Positions 32,456 to 41,609 of a stretch of DNA of 64,000 nucleotides are shown here, piece after piece. Every line of letters starts with the position of its first letter. Position 1 is the stretch's first letter. The DNA is taken from assembly GCA_038744785.1 (NCBI GenBank), contig JBCDLX010000015.1, positions 60,554 through 124,553 on the forward strand, in the 5' to 3' direction. A model generated the notes under the pieces. The model did not search any database. It saw only the letters and a program-made list of their open reading frames with translations, and had not been told where the DNA came from. The position numbers and the translations under genes are program-made. Origin of the DNA: Ovoidimarina sp038744785. Lineage in GTDB: Bacteria; Pseudomonadota; Alphaproteobacteria; Rhodobacterales; Rhodobacteraceae.

Positions 32456-34278
32456 GCCGTGCCTTCCAAGAGCTCGGTCAGTTCGAAAGTGCGCACATCG
32501 ACAAGGCCCAGATCGCTGATTCGAAGCTCGGGGATCACCACCAGCGCAAGAAGCGAGTGCTGCATATAGGCATTGTTGAGCGAACAACCGCAGGCGGCCA
32601 TAGCAGCTACCATATTCTCGGCCTTAGCCGCGACCTCGGCCGCGGGGCTGTCTGACATCAGACCTGCAATAGGCAGCTCCACCAGTGCGATCTCTGCCCC
32701 ATCCTTCCAGACGGTGACGCCGCCGCCGACCTTTTGCAAACGCGCGGTCGCAGCAGCCATATCCGCGCGACTTGTCCCCACGACGATCATATGGTGGCTG
32801 TCATGCGCTACGGTCGACGCGATTGCCATCTGGCCCTGATATCCAAATCCCGACACAAATCCATTCACGACCCCGCCCGTTCCGCGATGCCGTTCCACAA
32901 GGGCGATCTGGCACACCGCATCCGCGCCCTCGACCACCCCGTCAACCACCGGCAGATCGGCTTCCAGGGCCTTCGTCGGGGCCTGGTTTTCCACAACGCC
33001 GATGACTTTGGCGCGCACGCGGTTCGCGCCTTCCGGCGCTTGAACCTCAAAATCGGACGCAGCAATGGCCCGGCCCAGGTTTATCGACCGGCGAGCCCTG
33101 TCCGGCCAATCGATATGTGGACACGTCGCAAGGCATGCCCCCATCTCGGCCACTTTCGCACCGCGTGCCCAAACAGTTTCTATCGGCAGCGTTCTGAGGT
33201 CCGACGTCAGGATCATGTCCGCGCGCCGACCCGGCGTGATCGACCCGATCTCGCGCTCTAGCCCAAAATGGCTGGCGACATTAACCGTCGCCATCTGCAG
33301 CGCAACCAGCGGGTCGGCGCCGCAGTCGATTGCATGGCGCACCACACGGTTCATGTGGCCGTCGTTGACCAGCGTGCCAGAGTGGCAATCGTCGGTGCAA
33401 AGAACGAAGTTCCGGGGATCAAGCCCCCGTTCGGTCACCGCAGTGATCTGCGCTTCCACGTCATACCACGCGGACCCCAGACGCAGCATCGCCCGCATGC
33501 CCTGGCGGGCGCGGGCGACGGCGTCGGCCTCTTGCGTGCCTTCGTGATCGTCGGCCGCCCCCCCGGCGGCATAGGCGTGGAACGCCGGGCCCAAATCCGG
33601 TGACGCGTAGTGCCCGCCCACGGTCTTGCCCGCGTTCATGGTCGCAGCCATTTCTGCCAGCATCTGCGGGTCACCATGCACAACGCCAGGGAAATTCATC
33701 ATCTCTCCCAGCCCAATGATCCCCGGCCAGTCCATCGCCTCGGCCACATCGGCTTCGGTAATCGCGAAGCCCGTCGTCTCCAACCCCGGCGCGGATGGCG
33801 CGCACGATGGCATCTGTGTCCAAATGTTCACCGGTTGCAGAAGCGCCTCGTCATGCATAAGCCGGACACCTTCAAGGCCCATAACATTGGCGATCTCATG
33901 CGGGTCGGTGAACATCGATGTCGTCCCGTGCGGAATGACGGCGCGTGCGAACTCGGCCGGTGTCAGCATCCCGCTTTCGATATGCATATGCCCATCGCAA
34001 AAGCCTGGGATCAGAAAGCGTCCTTCCGCCTCAACCACTGTTGTGCCGTCGCCGATTGTGTGCTGCGCGTCAGGCCCCACATAGGCAAACCGCCCATGCG
34101 CAACAGCGACGTCCCAGTTGTCCAGCACCTCGCGTGTTTGGACATTGACCAGCCGCGCGCTGCGAACGACCAGATCGGCCATTTGGCGCCCGGCCGCAAC
34201 AGCCACAAGATCGAGGGCGGTGTCGGCCCAGGTATGAACGGGAGAAGCAGGGGCGTTTGGCATGCACCTAGGTGGCAT
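32452..34278 (-). CDS. ade: adenine deaminase
   Basis: A 608-residue amidohydrolase that turns adenine into hypoxanthine and ammonia. Metal-site motifs: GFCDGHMHIESGMLTPAEFARAV, the GTTSMFTDPHEIANV block, VGGHYASPDL, CTDDCHSGTLVNDGHM and the C-terminal VAHDSHHMIVVG. ATG 34278 has GACGGAA 7 bases upstream; ATG 34263 is the alternative. Length fits the family (about 590). It is coupled to amn, which supplies the adenine. Confidence 0.94.
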   Translation of the reverse strand: MPPRCMPNAPASPVHTWADTALDLVAVAAGRQMADLVVRSARLVNVQTREVLDNWDVAVAHGRFAYVGPDAQHTIGDGTTVVEAEGRFLIPGFCDGHMHIESGMLTPAEFARAVIPHGTTSMFTDPHEIANVMGLEGVRLMHDEALLQPVNIWTQMPSCAPSAPGLETTGFAITEADVAEAMDWPGIIGLGEMMNFPGVVHGDPQMLAEMAATMNAGKTVGGHYASPDLGPAFHAYAAGGAADDHEGTQEADAVARARQGMRAMLRLGSAWYDVEAQITAVTERGLDPRNFVLCTDDCHSGTLVNDGHMNRVVRHAIDCGADPLVALQMATVNVASHFGLEREIGSITPGRRADMILTSDLRTLPIETVWARGAKVAEMGACLATCPHIDWPDRARRSINLGRAIAASDFEVQAPEGANRVRAKVIGVVENQAPTKALEADLPVVDGVVEGADAVCQIALVERHRGTGGVVNGFVSGFGYQGQMAIASTVAHDSHHMIVVGTSRADMAAATARLQKVGGGVTVWKDGAEIALVELPIAGLMSDSPAAEVAAKAENMVAAMAACGCSLNNAYMQHSLLALVVIPELRISDLGLVDVRTFELTELLEGTA

Positions 34279-34328
34279 GGCAATTTCCGTCTTGCAAGAC
34301 GGACCAATTTGAAACTTCCTACAAAACC

Positions 34329-34751
34329 ATGGACTACGAGACGATTTCCGCCGACGCCTTCGGCGCATCCTTGCGCGGTCTGGGGCTGAACCTTCTGGTT
34401 CGCGACGTGGTACGGGAGGTTGCCTTTCTAACCGACGTGATGGGCCTTAGCGCCGACAGGGTCAGCGCGGATTTCGCGATCATGACATATGGCGATCAGG
34501 TATTTCAGCTTCACGCTGATCGCACGTACAGCCAAAACGCGCTGCTCGGATTGATGCCAGAGCTGCCGCCTCGGGGCGCTGGGGTAGAGTTGCGGCTTTA
34601 TGATACCGATCCCGATCTCACCTGCGCGCGCGCCGTGACCAAGGGCGCCGAGATCCTTGCCAAGCCCGCCGACAAACCACATGGTCTGCGCGAAGCATAC
34701 ATCCTGTCGCCCGATGGCTATGCCTGGGTCCCGTCGCGGCCGCTGGACTAG
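34329..34751 (+). CDS. VOC (glyoxalase/dioxygenase superfamily) protein
   Basis: A 140-residue protein with the two-module vicinal-oxygen-chelate pattern: LGLNLLVRDVVREVAFLTDVMG for the first beta-alpha-beta unit, then GVELRLYDTDPDLTCARAVTKGAEILAKPADKPHGLREAYILSPDGYAWVPSRPL. Metal ligands are not clear, so it may be a binding protein and not an enzyme. ATG 34329 is preferred to the open-frame start 34272, which lies within the divergent adenine deaminase start region. Confidence 0.75.
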   Translation: MDYETISADAFGASLRGLGLNLLVRDVVREVAFLTDVMGLSADRVSADFAIMTYGDQVFQLHADRTYSQNALLGLMPELPPRGAGVELRLYDTDPDLTCARAVTKGAEILAKPADKPHGLREAYILSPDGYAWVPSRPLD

Positions 34752-34790
34752 CCCCTTGTTCTTGGAAGCAACCCGCACGATCTAGTTGGG

Positions 34791-35675
34791 ATGACGCAAA
34801 CACTTCTGACATTCGGACATGGGTTCTCTGCCGCAGCCCTGTCACGTCGCCTGATCCCGGACGGCTGGCGGGTGATCGGCACAACGCGGTCGGCCGAGAA
34901 GGCCAAAGCGCTTCAGGCGAACGGGGTGGAACCCTTGATCTGGCCCGGCAGCGATGCAACGAAAGCGTTGCGTGACGCAAGCCATGTGCTTTTGTCCGCC
35001 GCACCGGGTGAAAACGGCGACCCGGTTCTGACGGCGCTTGGCGATGACGTTGCGAAGAACGCGGACCACATCGAATGGCTGGGATACCTCTCGACCACGG
35101 GTGTCTATGGCGATCATCAGGGCGATTGGGTCGACGAAGATACGGATCTGACGCCTGCCACAAAGCGCGGTCAGCAACGGGTTCGGGCCGAAGCGGCCTG
35201 GACCGCGCACGCGCGCACCCACGGCCTGCCGCTTCACATCTTTCGGCTGGCAGGGATCTATGGGCCGGGCCGGGGACCGTTCGCAAAGGTCCGCGCCGGT
35301 ACGGCCCGCCGGATTGTGAAGCCGGGGCAAGTGTTTTCACGTATCCACGTCGACGACATCGCGCAGGTCCTCGTCGCCTCGATCTTACGTCCAAACCCGA
35401 TCCGCGCCTACAACCTGTGTGATGACGATCCTGCGCCGCCGCAGGACGTAATTGCACATGCCGCCCGCCTTCTTGGCTTGCCGTTGCCGCCCGAGATTCC
35501 GTTTGACGAAGCAGAGATGTCGCCCATGGGCCGAAGCTTCTACGCCGAGTCAAAGCGGGTGCGCAACGACCGCATCAAGGATGAGCTTGGGGTTAAGCTT
35601 CTTTATCCTGACTATCGGACCGGCCTTGCCGCCCTTCTTGCAGAAACCGACGAAGCGCCCACGCAACCGCACTGA
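34791..35675 (+). CDS. NAD(P)-dependent epimerase/dehydratase-like SDR protein
   Basis: A 294-residue extended short-chain dehydrogenase relative of the YeeZ type. The Rossmann loop is FGHGFSAAAL, YLSTTGVYGDHQGDWVDEDT and FRLAGIYGPGR carry the SDR Tyr and Pro positions, and IHVDDIAQVLVASI follows. The usual catalytic YxxxK is not obvious, so activity may be altered. Its last 83 bases overlap the 3' end of the convergent membrane-protein gene. Confidence 0.8.
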   Translation: MTQTLLTFGHGFSAAALSRRLIPDGWRVIGTTRSAEKAKALQANGVEPLIWPGSDATKALRDASHVLLSAAPGENGDPVLTALGDDVAKNADHIEWLGYLSTTGVYGDHQGDWVDEDTDLTPATKRGQQRVRAEAAWTAHARTHGLPLHIFRLAGIYGPGRGPFAKVRAGTARRIVKPGQVFSRIHVDDIAQVLVASILRPNPIRAYNLCDDDPAPPQDVIAHAARLLGLPLPPEIPFDEAEMSPMGRSFYAESKRVRNDRIKDELGVKLLYPDYRTGLAALLAETDEAPTQPH

Positions 35676-36294
35676 ACAGCGCGAGAAACCCAAGCCCGGT
35701 CGCCCCGGTCGTGGCGTAAAACATCAGGCGCTCTGCGAACTCCATGCTGTTGAGAAACGGATAGGGTAGACCGTCGGTGACAAGACCGACGGGTGTGTCG
35801 TTGAACCGGCCCACGAACGCCTCGGCCCATGTCACATAGAGAAGCGTCAGACCAAGCAGCCAAGGCACCGCGCGCAATGGGCGCCGAAACCCGCCCCGAA
35901 TGAAAAGCGCGTCTATCCATTGGAGAAGCGGTCCAAGCCCATGCAGGTAGTAATCCAGCCACCATGGTAACGGGCCGCCTGAATTTACTAGGGCCGGGTC
36001 TTCGAACCAAAGCCGCCAGTACACCAGAACCACCAACGCGTTCAGCACCGCCGTGACGGCCACAAGCTCGGGCCAGTCGCGCGTGCTGCGCCGCTCGGTG
36101 AGCGCAAGCATCCGGCTGGCGCTGAAGAACGACAGCATCAGCGCCCAAATCGTCAGATACCGGAACGGCCCGCCCGGATCGGAATAGTCGGCAGAGAAAA
36201 CCAGCTGCCGCAACGCAAACCCGGCCGCCAGCAGGAAAACAATCCAACGATAAACCAGAACCCAGCGCGCGTGCGGGTCCACGGGATAGCTCAC
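35593..36294 (-). CDS. six-TM Pr6Pr/FAR-17a/AIG1-like membrane protein
   Basis: A 233-residue protein with about six hydrophobic segments. The pattern LTIWALMLSFF, DYYLHGLGPLLQWIDALF, a TLLYVTWAEAF helix and LPYPFLNSMEF resembles the Pr6Pr/FAR-17a family, some members of which are Thr/His fatty-acid-ester hydrolases. The function here is unknown. GTG 36294 overlaps the dxs stop (GTGA), so it is the last gene of the isoprenoid operon. Its 3' end overlaps the convergent SDR gene by 83 bases. Confidence 0.65.
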   Translation of the reverse strand: MSYPVDPHARWVLVYRWIVFLLAAGFALRQLVFSADYSDPGGPFRYLTIWALMLSFFSASRMLALTERRSTRDWPELVAVTAVLNALVVLVYWRLWFEDPALVNSGGPLPWWLDYYLHGLGPLLQWIDALFIRGGFRRPLRAVPWLLGLTLLYVTWAEAFVGRFNDTPVGLVTDGLPYPFLNSMEFAERLMFYATTGATGLGFLALFSAVAWALRRFLQEGRQGRSDSQDKEA

Positions 36295-38216
36295 GCGCGG
36301 CGCCCGACCTGCTGGATGCCAAGGAGTGCGAGCACCTTGTCCTCGATATCCGCCGCGTTCAGCCCGGCTTGAGCATACATGTCTGCAGGCGCGGCCTGAT
36401 CGATGAACGCGTCGGCAAGAACCATCGAACGGAACTTGAGACCCCGGTCAAACACGCCCTCGTCCCCGAGCAGCTGTGCAACGTGCGACCCAAACCCGCC
36501 CACGGCCCCTTCCTCGATGGTGATCAGCCCGTCATGGCTCCGGGCAAGATCAAGGATCAGATCGCGATCAAGCGGCTTGGCGAACCGCGCATCCGCGACG
36601 GTCGGGACGATGCCTTTGGCCTCCAGCGCCTCGCAAGCTGCAAGCACTTCCTGCAGCCGAGCGCCGAAGGAAAGAATAGCGACGCCTTGGCCTTCTTGGA
36701 TGATCCGACCCTTGCCGATCTCAAGCGGTTCGCCCCGTTCCGGCATCTCGGCCCCGACGCCTTCGCCGCGCGGGAACCGAAACGCGATTGGGCCGTCATC
36801 ATGCGCGGCCGCCGTCGCCACCATGTGCCGCAATTCGGTTTCGTCCGCAGCCGCCATCAAGGTGAACCCCGGCAGGTTCGCGAGATAGGCAATGTCGTAG
36901 CTTCCCGCGTGCGTCGCGCCATCGGCGCCAACCAACCCCGCGCGATCGATCGCGAACCGAACCGGAAGCCGCTGCAGCGCCACGTCGTGGACAACCTGGT
37001 CATAACCACGCTGCAGGAAGGTGGAGTAGATTGCGCAAAACGGTTTCATTCCGCCTGCGGCAAGCCCCGCGGCAAAGGTCACGCCATGCTGCTCTGCGAT
37101 GCCCACATCAAAACAGCGACTTGGGTACCGTTCCGCGAAGAGCTTTAGCCCGGTCCCGTCAGGCATGGCCGCTGTAACGGCAACGACCTTTTCGTCCTCA
37201 GCCGCCTCTTGGATCAGGCTTTCGGCGAATACCTTGGTGTAGGACGGGGCGTTCGATGGCGCTTTTTTCTGCTCACCGGTGACAATGTCGAACTTCGAGA
37301 CCCCATGGCCTTTGTCTCGGGCCGCTTCGGCAGGACCGTAGCCTTTGCCCTTTTCAGTGACGACATGGATCAGGATGGGGCCAGTAGCGCGGTCCTTAAC
37401 CGTGCGCAGTACCGGTAGAAGCTGGTCCAGATCGTGCCCATCGATGGGACCCAGATAAGAAAAACCCAATGCCTCAAACAGTGTGCCGCCAACGGTCATA
37501 TGCTTGACCATGTCACGGGCCCGGCGCGCGCCCTCCTGAAACGGCTCGGGCAAAAGGCTGACCGCACCCTTTGCTGCAGCCTTCAGTTCCTGAAACGGGG
37601 CACCTGCATATAGCTTCGACAGATAAGCCGAAAGCGCGCCGACAGGCGGTGCAATGCTCATCTCGTTGTCATTGAGCACGACAATCAACCGCTTGCCCAA
37701 ATGTCCTGCGTTGTTCATTGCCTCAAACGCCATGCCGGCACTCATCGCGCCATCGCCGATCACGGCAATGCAGTCCCCGATCCCGTGTTCGGGTGCGCCG
37801 CCCAGATCGCGGGCGACGGTAAAGCCGAGCGCAGCACTGATCGACGTCGAGGAATGCGCCGCACCGAATGGATCGTAGGGGCTTTCAGACCTTTTGGTGA
37901 AGCCCGAAAGCCCGTCTTTCTGGCGCAATGTCCGGATACGGTCGCGTCGGCCTGTCAGGATCTTGTGCGGGTAGCACTGATGACTGACATCCCAGATGAT
38001 CCGATCTTTCGGCGCGTCGAATACGGCGTGCAGGGCGACCGTCAACTCGACCACACCCAAACCAGCGCCCAGATGCCCGCCCGTTTCACTGACCGCGCTG
38101 ATCGTCTCGGCCCGAAGTTCGTTGGCAAGCTGATGCAGATCTGGGTCGCTCAGCCCGTCCAGATCGGACGGCACATTGACCCGATCCAGCATCGGCGTCT
38201 GCGGTCGCTCGTTCAT
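36291..38216 (-). CDS. dxs: 1-deoxy-D-xylulose-5-phosphate synthase, second copy
   Basis: A 641-residue DXS, clearly homologous to the copy at 6786-8714 along its whole length (SETGGHLGAGLGVVELTVALHAVF, GDGAMSAGMAFEAMNNAG, NDNEMSIAPPVGALSAYLSKL, IAEQHGVTFAAGLAAGG). All ThDP and catalytic motifs are intact. ATG 38216 has GGAGAG upstream. It lies downstream of ispA in the arrangement HDAC-like/xseB/ispA/dxs, the usual housekeeping locus, so this is probably the general copy and the puf-linked one the photosynthesis copy. Confidence 0.96.
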   Translation of the reverse strand: MNERPQTPMLDRVNVPSDLDGLSDPDLHQLANELRAETISAVSETGGHLGAGLGVVELTVALHAVFDAPKDRIIWDVSHQCYPHKILTGRRDRIRTLRQKDGLSGFTKRSESPYDPFGAAHSSTSISAALGFTVARDLGGAPEHGIGDCIAVIGDGAMSAGMAFEAMNNAGHLGKRLIVVLNDNEMSIAPPVGALSAYLSKLYAGAPFQELKAAAKGAVSLLPEPFQEGARRARDMVKHMTVGGTLFEALGFSYLGPIDGHDLDQLLPVLRTVKDRATGPILIHVVTEKGKGYGPAEAARDKGHGVSKFDIVTGEQKKAPSNAPSYTKVFAESLIQEAAEDEKVVAVTAAMPDGTGLKLFAERYPSRCFDVGIAEQHGVTFAAGLAAGGMKPFCAIYSTFLQRGYDQVVHDVALQRLPVRFAIDRAGLVGADGATHAGSYDIAYLANLPGFTLMAAADETELRHMVATAAAHDDGPIAFRFPRGEGVGAEMPERGEPLEIGKGRIIQEGQGVAILSFGARLQEVLAACEALEAKGIVPTVADARFAKPLDRDLILDLARSHDGLITIEEGAVGGFGSHVAQLLGDEGVFDRGLKFRSMVLADAFIDQAAPADMYAQAGLNAADIEDKVLALLGIQQVGRRA

Positions 38217-38238
38217 CGTCTCTCCTTCGGCCACAGGC

Positions 38239-39114
38239 CTAGCGGTCGCGTGAGATAACGAACCGCGCCGCCTCCCGCAAGGAGCCTGCCGCATCCCCGT
38301 AGGGCGCCAGGGCCTCCTCGGCTTCAGCGACCAGCTGTGCCGCCCGCGCCCGCGCCCCGGCAAGTCCCAACAGCGAAACGAATGTGGCCTTACCCATCCC
38401 GGCGTCCTTCTGCAGGCGTTTTCCGGCAGTTTCCTCGTCACCTTCAACATCCAAGATGTCGTCGGCAATCTGGAAGGCAAGGCCCAGCGCCGCGGCGTAT
38501 CTGCGCATGGGATCTGGGTCCGCGCCGCCCAGAATCGCCCCGGCCTCTGCCGACCAGCGGATCAATGCACCAGTCTTATTGGCTTGCAATTCGGTGATCT
38601 CGTCCAAAGATAGGGTGCGCCCCGCGGTTTCGGCAGCAATATCCTGGGCTTGCCCAAGGACCATTCCCTGAGCGCCCGCTGCTTTAGCTAGCGTCGCGAC
38701 CAATTCCGAGCGGACGCCACCATCCGAGTGCGTCATCGGATCCGCCAAAAGCGCAAACGCTAGTGTCTGTAGGGCGTCACCCGCTAAAACCGCCGTTGCT
38801 TCATCCCACTTTGTGTGAACGGTCGGTTGGCCGCGCCGCAGATCGTCGTCGTCCATGCAGGGAAGGTCATCGTGAACAAGGCTATAGGCATGGAGCGCCT
38901 CGATCGCGGCGGCCACCTGCAGGGCCCGGGCCTCGGGCACGTCAAACAAAGCCGCGCTTTCGATGACCAGGAAGCCACGCAGCCGTTTGCCGCCTGAGAG
39001 CGCATGCCGCATCGCATCGATCACGTCACTGGACCCAAGGCAGCTAAGCCGCCTATCAAGTGTGTCTTGGATCAGGGCCGCACGGGTCCCAAGCCAGTCG
39101 CGAAAGCCGGTCAC
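38239..39114 (-). CDS. ispA: polyprenyl (farnesyl) diphosphate synthase
   Basis: A 291-residue trans-isoprenyl synthase. First Asp-rich motif HDDLPCMDDDDLRRG, second FQIADDILDVEGD, and GGKRLRGFLVIESA for the homoallylic diphosphate site. Large residues before the first motif (LHAYSLVHDD) fit farnesyl chain length. It starts at GTG 39114, which overlaps the xseB stop (GTGA). It supplies FPP for quinones, hopanoids and undecaprenyl lipid, while crtE supplies GGPP for pigments. Confidence 0.92.
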   Translation of the reverse strand: MTGFRDWLGTRAALIQDTLDRRLSCLGSSDVIDAMRHALSGGKRLRGFLVIESAALFDVPEARALQVAAAIEALHAYSLVHDDLPCMDDDDLRRGQPTVHTKWDEATAVLAGDALQTLAFALLADPMTHSDGGVRSELVATLAKAAGAQGMVLGQAQDIAAETAGRTLSLDEITELQANKTGALIRWSAEAGAILGGADPDPMRRYAAALGLAFQIADDILDVEGDEETAGKRLQKDAGMGKATFVSLLGLAGARARAAQLVAEAEEALAPYGDAAGSLREAARFVISRDR

Positions 39115-39353
39115 TTCACCTCGAACGCCTGAGTGCCAACCGCGTTGCCGTCCGCGTCGGCAGTAATCGTTGCCACCTTTTCCTCAGCCTCTTTCAGCTT
39201 TGCGTCGCAATGCGCCTTAAGCTTTGCACCGCGTTCATAAAGCGCAATCGATTTCTCAAGTTCGACCTCGCCGGAATCGAGTTGCCCGACAATGGTTTCC
39301 AGCTCGCGCATCGCCTCTTCGAAGCTCATCTTCTCGATCGGTGTGTCGCTCAT
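39111..39353 (-). CDS. xseB: exodeoxyribonuclease VII small subunit
   Basis: An 80-residue all-helical protein. KMSFEEAMRELETIVGQLDSGEVELEKSIALYERGAKLKAHCDAKLKEAEEKV is the complete XseB signature. It binds XseA, which is not in the window. Its location next to ispA and dxs is usual in proteobacteria. Start and stop overlap both neighbours by 4 bases. Confidence 0.95.
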   Translation of the reverse strand: MSDTPIEKMSFEEAMRELETIVGQLDSGEVELEKSIALYERGAKLKAHCDAKLKEAEEKVATITADADGNAVGTQAFEVK

Positions 39354-40279
39354 CCGCCCCGCTCCATCAGAACCCTTACATGCGCCGCCGCGCTGGTGCC
39401 CAGTGCGTGCAGATCATAACCGCCTTCGAGTGTCGAGACCACGCGCCCGCCCGCATGGGCATCCGCCACGTCGCAGATCGCACCCGTCACCCAGGCGAAA
39501 TCCTCATCGGTCCAGTTCAGATTGGCAAGCGGATCGTCCCGATGCGCATCGAACCCGGCCGATATAAGAACCAGTTCCGGCGCGAAATCATCTAGCGCCG
39601 GGATCGCCTCGTCACGGTAAATTCGCCGCATCTCGACCCCGCCCGTCATCGGTGCGAGCGGCAGATTGATGACGTTGTCATGGGCGCCGCGTTCGTTCGG
39701 GGCGCCGGTCCCTGGGTAGAGCGGCATCTGGTGGCTAGAGATAAATAGCGTGCGAGGTTCGTCCCACAAAAGGTCTTGGGTCCCGTTGCCATGGTGCACA
39801 TCGAAATCCACGACCGCGACACGGGATAACCCATGAACATCAAGCGCATGTTTGGCCGCAATTGCGACATTGCCAAACAGGCAAAACCCCATCGCCGTCG
39901 CCCGTTCCGCGTGATGGCCGGGGGGACGGCAGGCAACGAACGCTGTTTTCGCTTCACCCGACAAAACCGCGTCAACGGCCGCGACGCATCCCCCGACCCC
40001 GCGCCACGCGGCAGTCAGCGAACCCGGGCTTAGATGCGTATCGGCATCGAGCGAAACCCAACCCTCCGCGGGAACCGCGTCCTTGACGCTCGCGAGGTAG
40101 GCTTCGGTATGACATCGCAGGACATCGTCCGCCGTCCCAAGGGACACCTCGCGGCGGTCGAGATGATCGAAACCGGCCAGGGCGGATCGGATTGCCGGCA
40201 GGCGTGCAACCTGTTCGGGGTGGCCCGGTGGCGTGACGTGGTCGTCGCAATCCTCATGCATGTAGAGAAGAGTGCTCAA
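39350..40279 (-). CDS. histone deacetylase-family (acetoin utilisation/acetylpolyamine-type) hydrolase
   Basis: A 309-residue class II HDAC-like zinc hydrolase. RPPGHHAERATAMGFCLFGNVA holds the catalytic His pair, VDFDVHHGNGTQDL the zinc Asp and His, LISAGFDAHRDDPLANL the second zinc Asp, and TLEGGYDLHALG the Tyr. The natural substrate, possibly an acetylated small amine or protein lysine, is unknown. It heads the xseB-ispA-dxs operon. Confidence 0.9.
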   Translation of the reverse strand: MSTLLYMHEDCDDHVTPPGHPEQVARLPAIRSALAGFDHLDRREVSLGTADDVLRCHTEAYLASVKDAVPAEGWVSLDADTHLSPGSLTAAWRGVGGCVAAVDAVLSGEAKTAFVACRPPGHHAERATAMGFCLFGNVAIAAKHALDVHGLSRVAVVDFDVHHGNGTQDLLWDEPRTLFISSHQMPLYPGTGAPNERGAHDNVINLPLAPMTGGVEMRRIYRDEAIPALDDFAPELVLISAGFDAHRDDPLANLNWTDEDFAWVTGAICDVADAHAGGRVVSTLEGGYDLHALGTSAAAHVRVLMERGG

Positions 40280-40358
40280 GGGCCGCGCGCTCCTTTCCGA
40301 AGTGTGGATGTCAGTCTAGAAGCCGCGGCCAATCGGACCCGAAGTTTGGGCGCATGGG

Positions 40359-41609
40359 TCATGTATCATCATCGCCGCGGTAAAGGGTATAAAGCTCCTG
40401 CGGCCCCTTAACGCCGCGCAGCAGATAGCGACCGAGCGACACCAACTCGTCAGCCCGCCTTTCGACCGCCCGTGCGACAGGCGTTGAAAGGATCAGACGA
40501 CGATCCAGTTGTCCGCACATGCCCTGGATGCGCGCAGCGGCGTTCACGGCCGGCCCGATCACGGTAAAATCAAGACGCGCCTCGCCACCGATATTGCCAT
40601 AAAGGACCTCACCTTCGTGCAGGGCCAGGGTAAAGTTCGTGATTGGCAACTCCGCAATGGTGCGTTCAGCATTTAAGCGATCGACCGCGCCGCGCAACTC
40701 CACCGCAGCTTCCACTGCCTGATCTACGGCCTTCGAAGACCCGCGTTTGTCGAAGATCGCCAATAGCCCATCGCCCATGAACTTCAGGACATTGCCACCT
40801 TGATGCTCGATCGCGGCAACAGCCTCGCCGAAATAGGCGTTCAGCATGTCGATCATGGCGACGCCTTCGATCTGCTCCGAAAGCTTCGTAAACCCTTGCA
40901 GATCGAGAAACCAAATCACTGCGTCGATGCGCTCAACCGACCCGCGCTGGATTTCCCCCGACAGAACGCGCGCACCAGCATCGGCACCAAGGTAAGTTCC
41001 GACAACATCGCTTGCCATTTGCCGGTTCGATGCGGATTTCAGGGCAAGCCCCAGTGTTGGTGTCAAGGAGCGCAACAGCTTCAGATTGGTATCCGAAAAG
41101 CCATCCGGCGCATCCGACAGAAGCGAAATCAACAAACCTTCCGGAGGATCGTCGGGGTCCACAGGTTCGTCTTCATCCGGTTGGCCGAATGTCACGTTTG
41201 TCGCGAAATAGTCGGTCGCACCGCGCGACCGAAAATCGTCGAGTAGCGGGAACTGCCCAGCAGTGTCTTGTTCGACCAAACAGATCCGAATCTCGCGAAG
41301 ACTGCTTGCCAACATATGCCGAAACGGACTTCGCAGCCACTGTTCTCCAGGTTCGGCGGCGCGACCGTATTCCTCTCGCCCTGCCCCCTTGTCGCGCCAC
41401 CAATTGAATCCAATGGCCCCGAATTGCGGATGATAGGCCCGGTGGGCGATATGCAGGCGGAACATGGGCACGCCGGCCGCAATCAGTCGGGCACAGTAGC
41501 CCTCCATAAGCGCCTCAGGTGATGTGCCATCGATGCCCTGCTGGACTATCCAGTTCGAGATCGCAACCGTAGCATCATCTGGGTTGGCCTTCAGCATGTC
41601 ATCCGCCAT
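40359..41609 (-). CDS. class III nucleotide cyclase with N-terminal sensor-like domain
   Basis: A 416-residue soluble protein. Residues 1-200 form an unrecognised region with a GAF-like feel; residues 228-410 are a class III cyclase domain. Metal-binding Asp236 (FLDLQGFT) and Asp280 (FMGDG) are present, as are the transition-state Asn356 and Arg360 (VNAAARI), so it should be active. cAMP is more likely than cGMP, but I cannot fix the specificity. The ATG overlaps the petR stop (TAATG), making a petP-petR-cyclase operon. Confidence 0.86.
   Translation of the reverse strand: MADDMLKANPDDATVAISNWIVQQGIDGTSPEALMEGYCARLIAAGVPMFRLHIAHRAYHPQFGAIGFNWWRDKGAGREEYGRAAEPGEQWLRSPFRHMLASSLREIRICLVEQDTAGQFPLLDDFRSRGATDYFATNVTFGQPDEDEPVDPDDPPEGLLISLLSDAPDGFSDTNLKLLRSLTPTLGLALKSASNRQMASDVVGTYLGADAGARVLSGEIQRGSVERIDAVIWFLDLQGFTKLSEQIEGVAMIDMLNAYFGEAVAAIEHQGGNVLKFMGDGLLAIFDKRGSSKAVDQAVEAAVELRGAVDRLNAERTIAELPITNFTLALHEGEVLYGNIGGEARLDFTVIGPAVNAAARIQGMCGQLDRRLILSTPVARAVERRADELVSLGRYLLRGVKGPQELYTLYRGDDDT

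Noticed and set aside
34618..35553. A 311-codon minus-strand open frame
   Set aside because: It is antisense to the SDR gene and the VOC gene, and rich in Arg/Ser/Pro with no domain.
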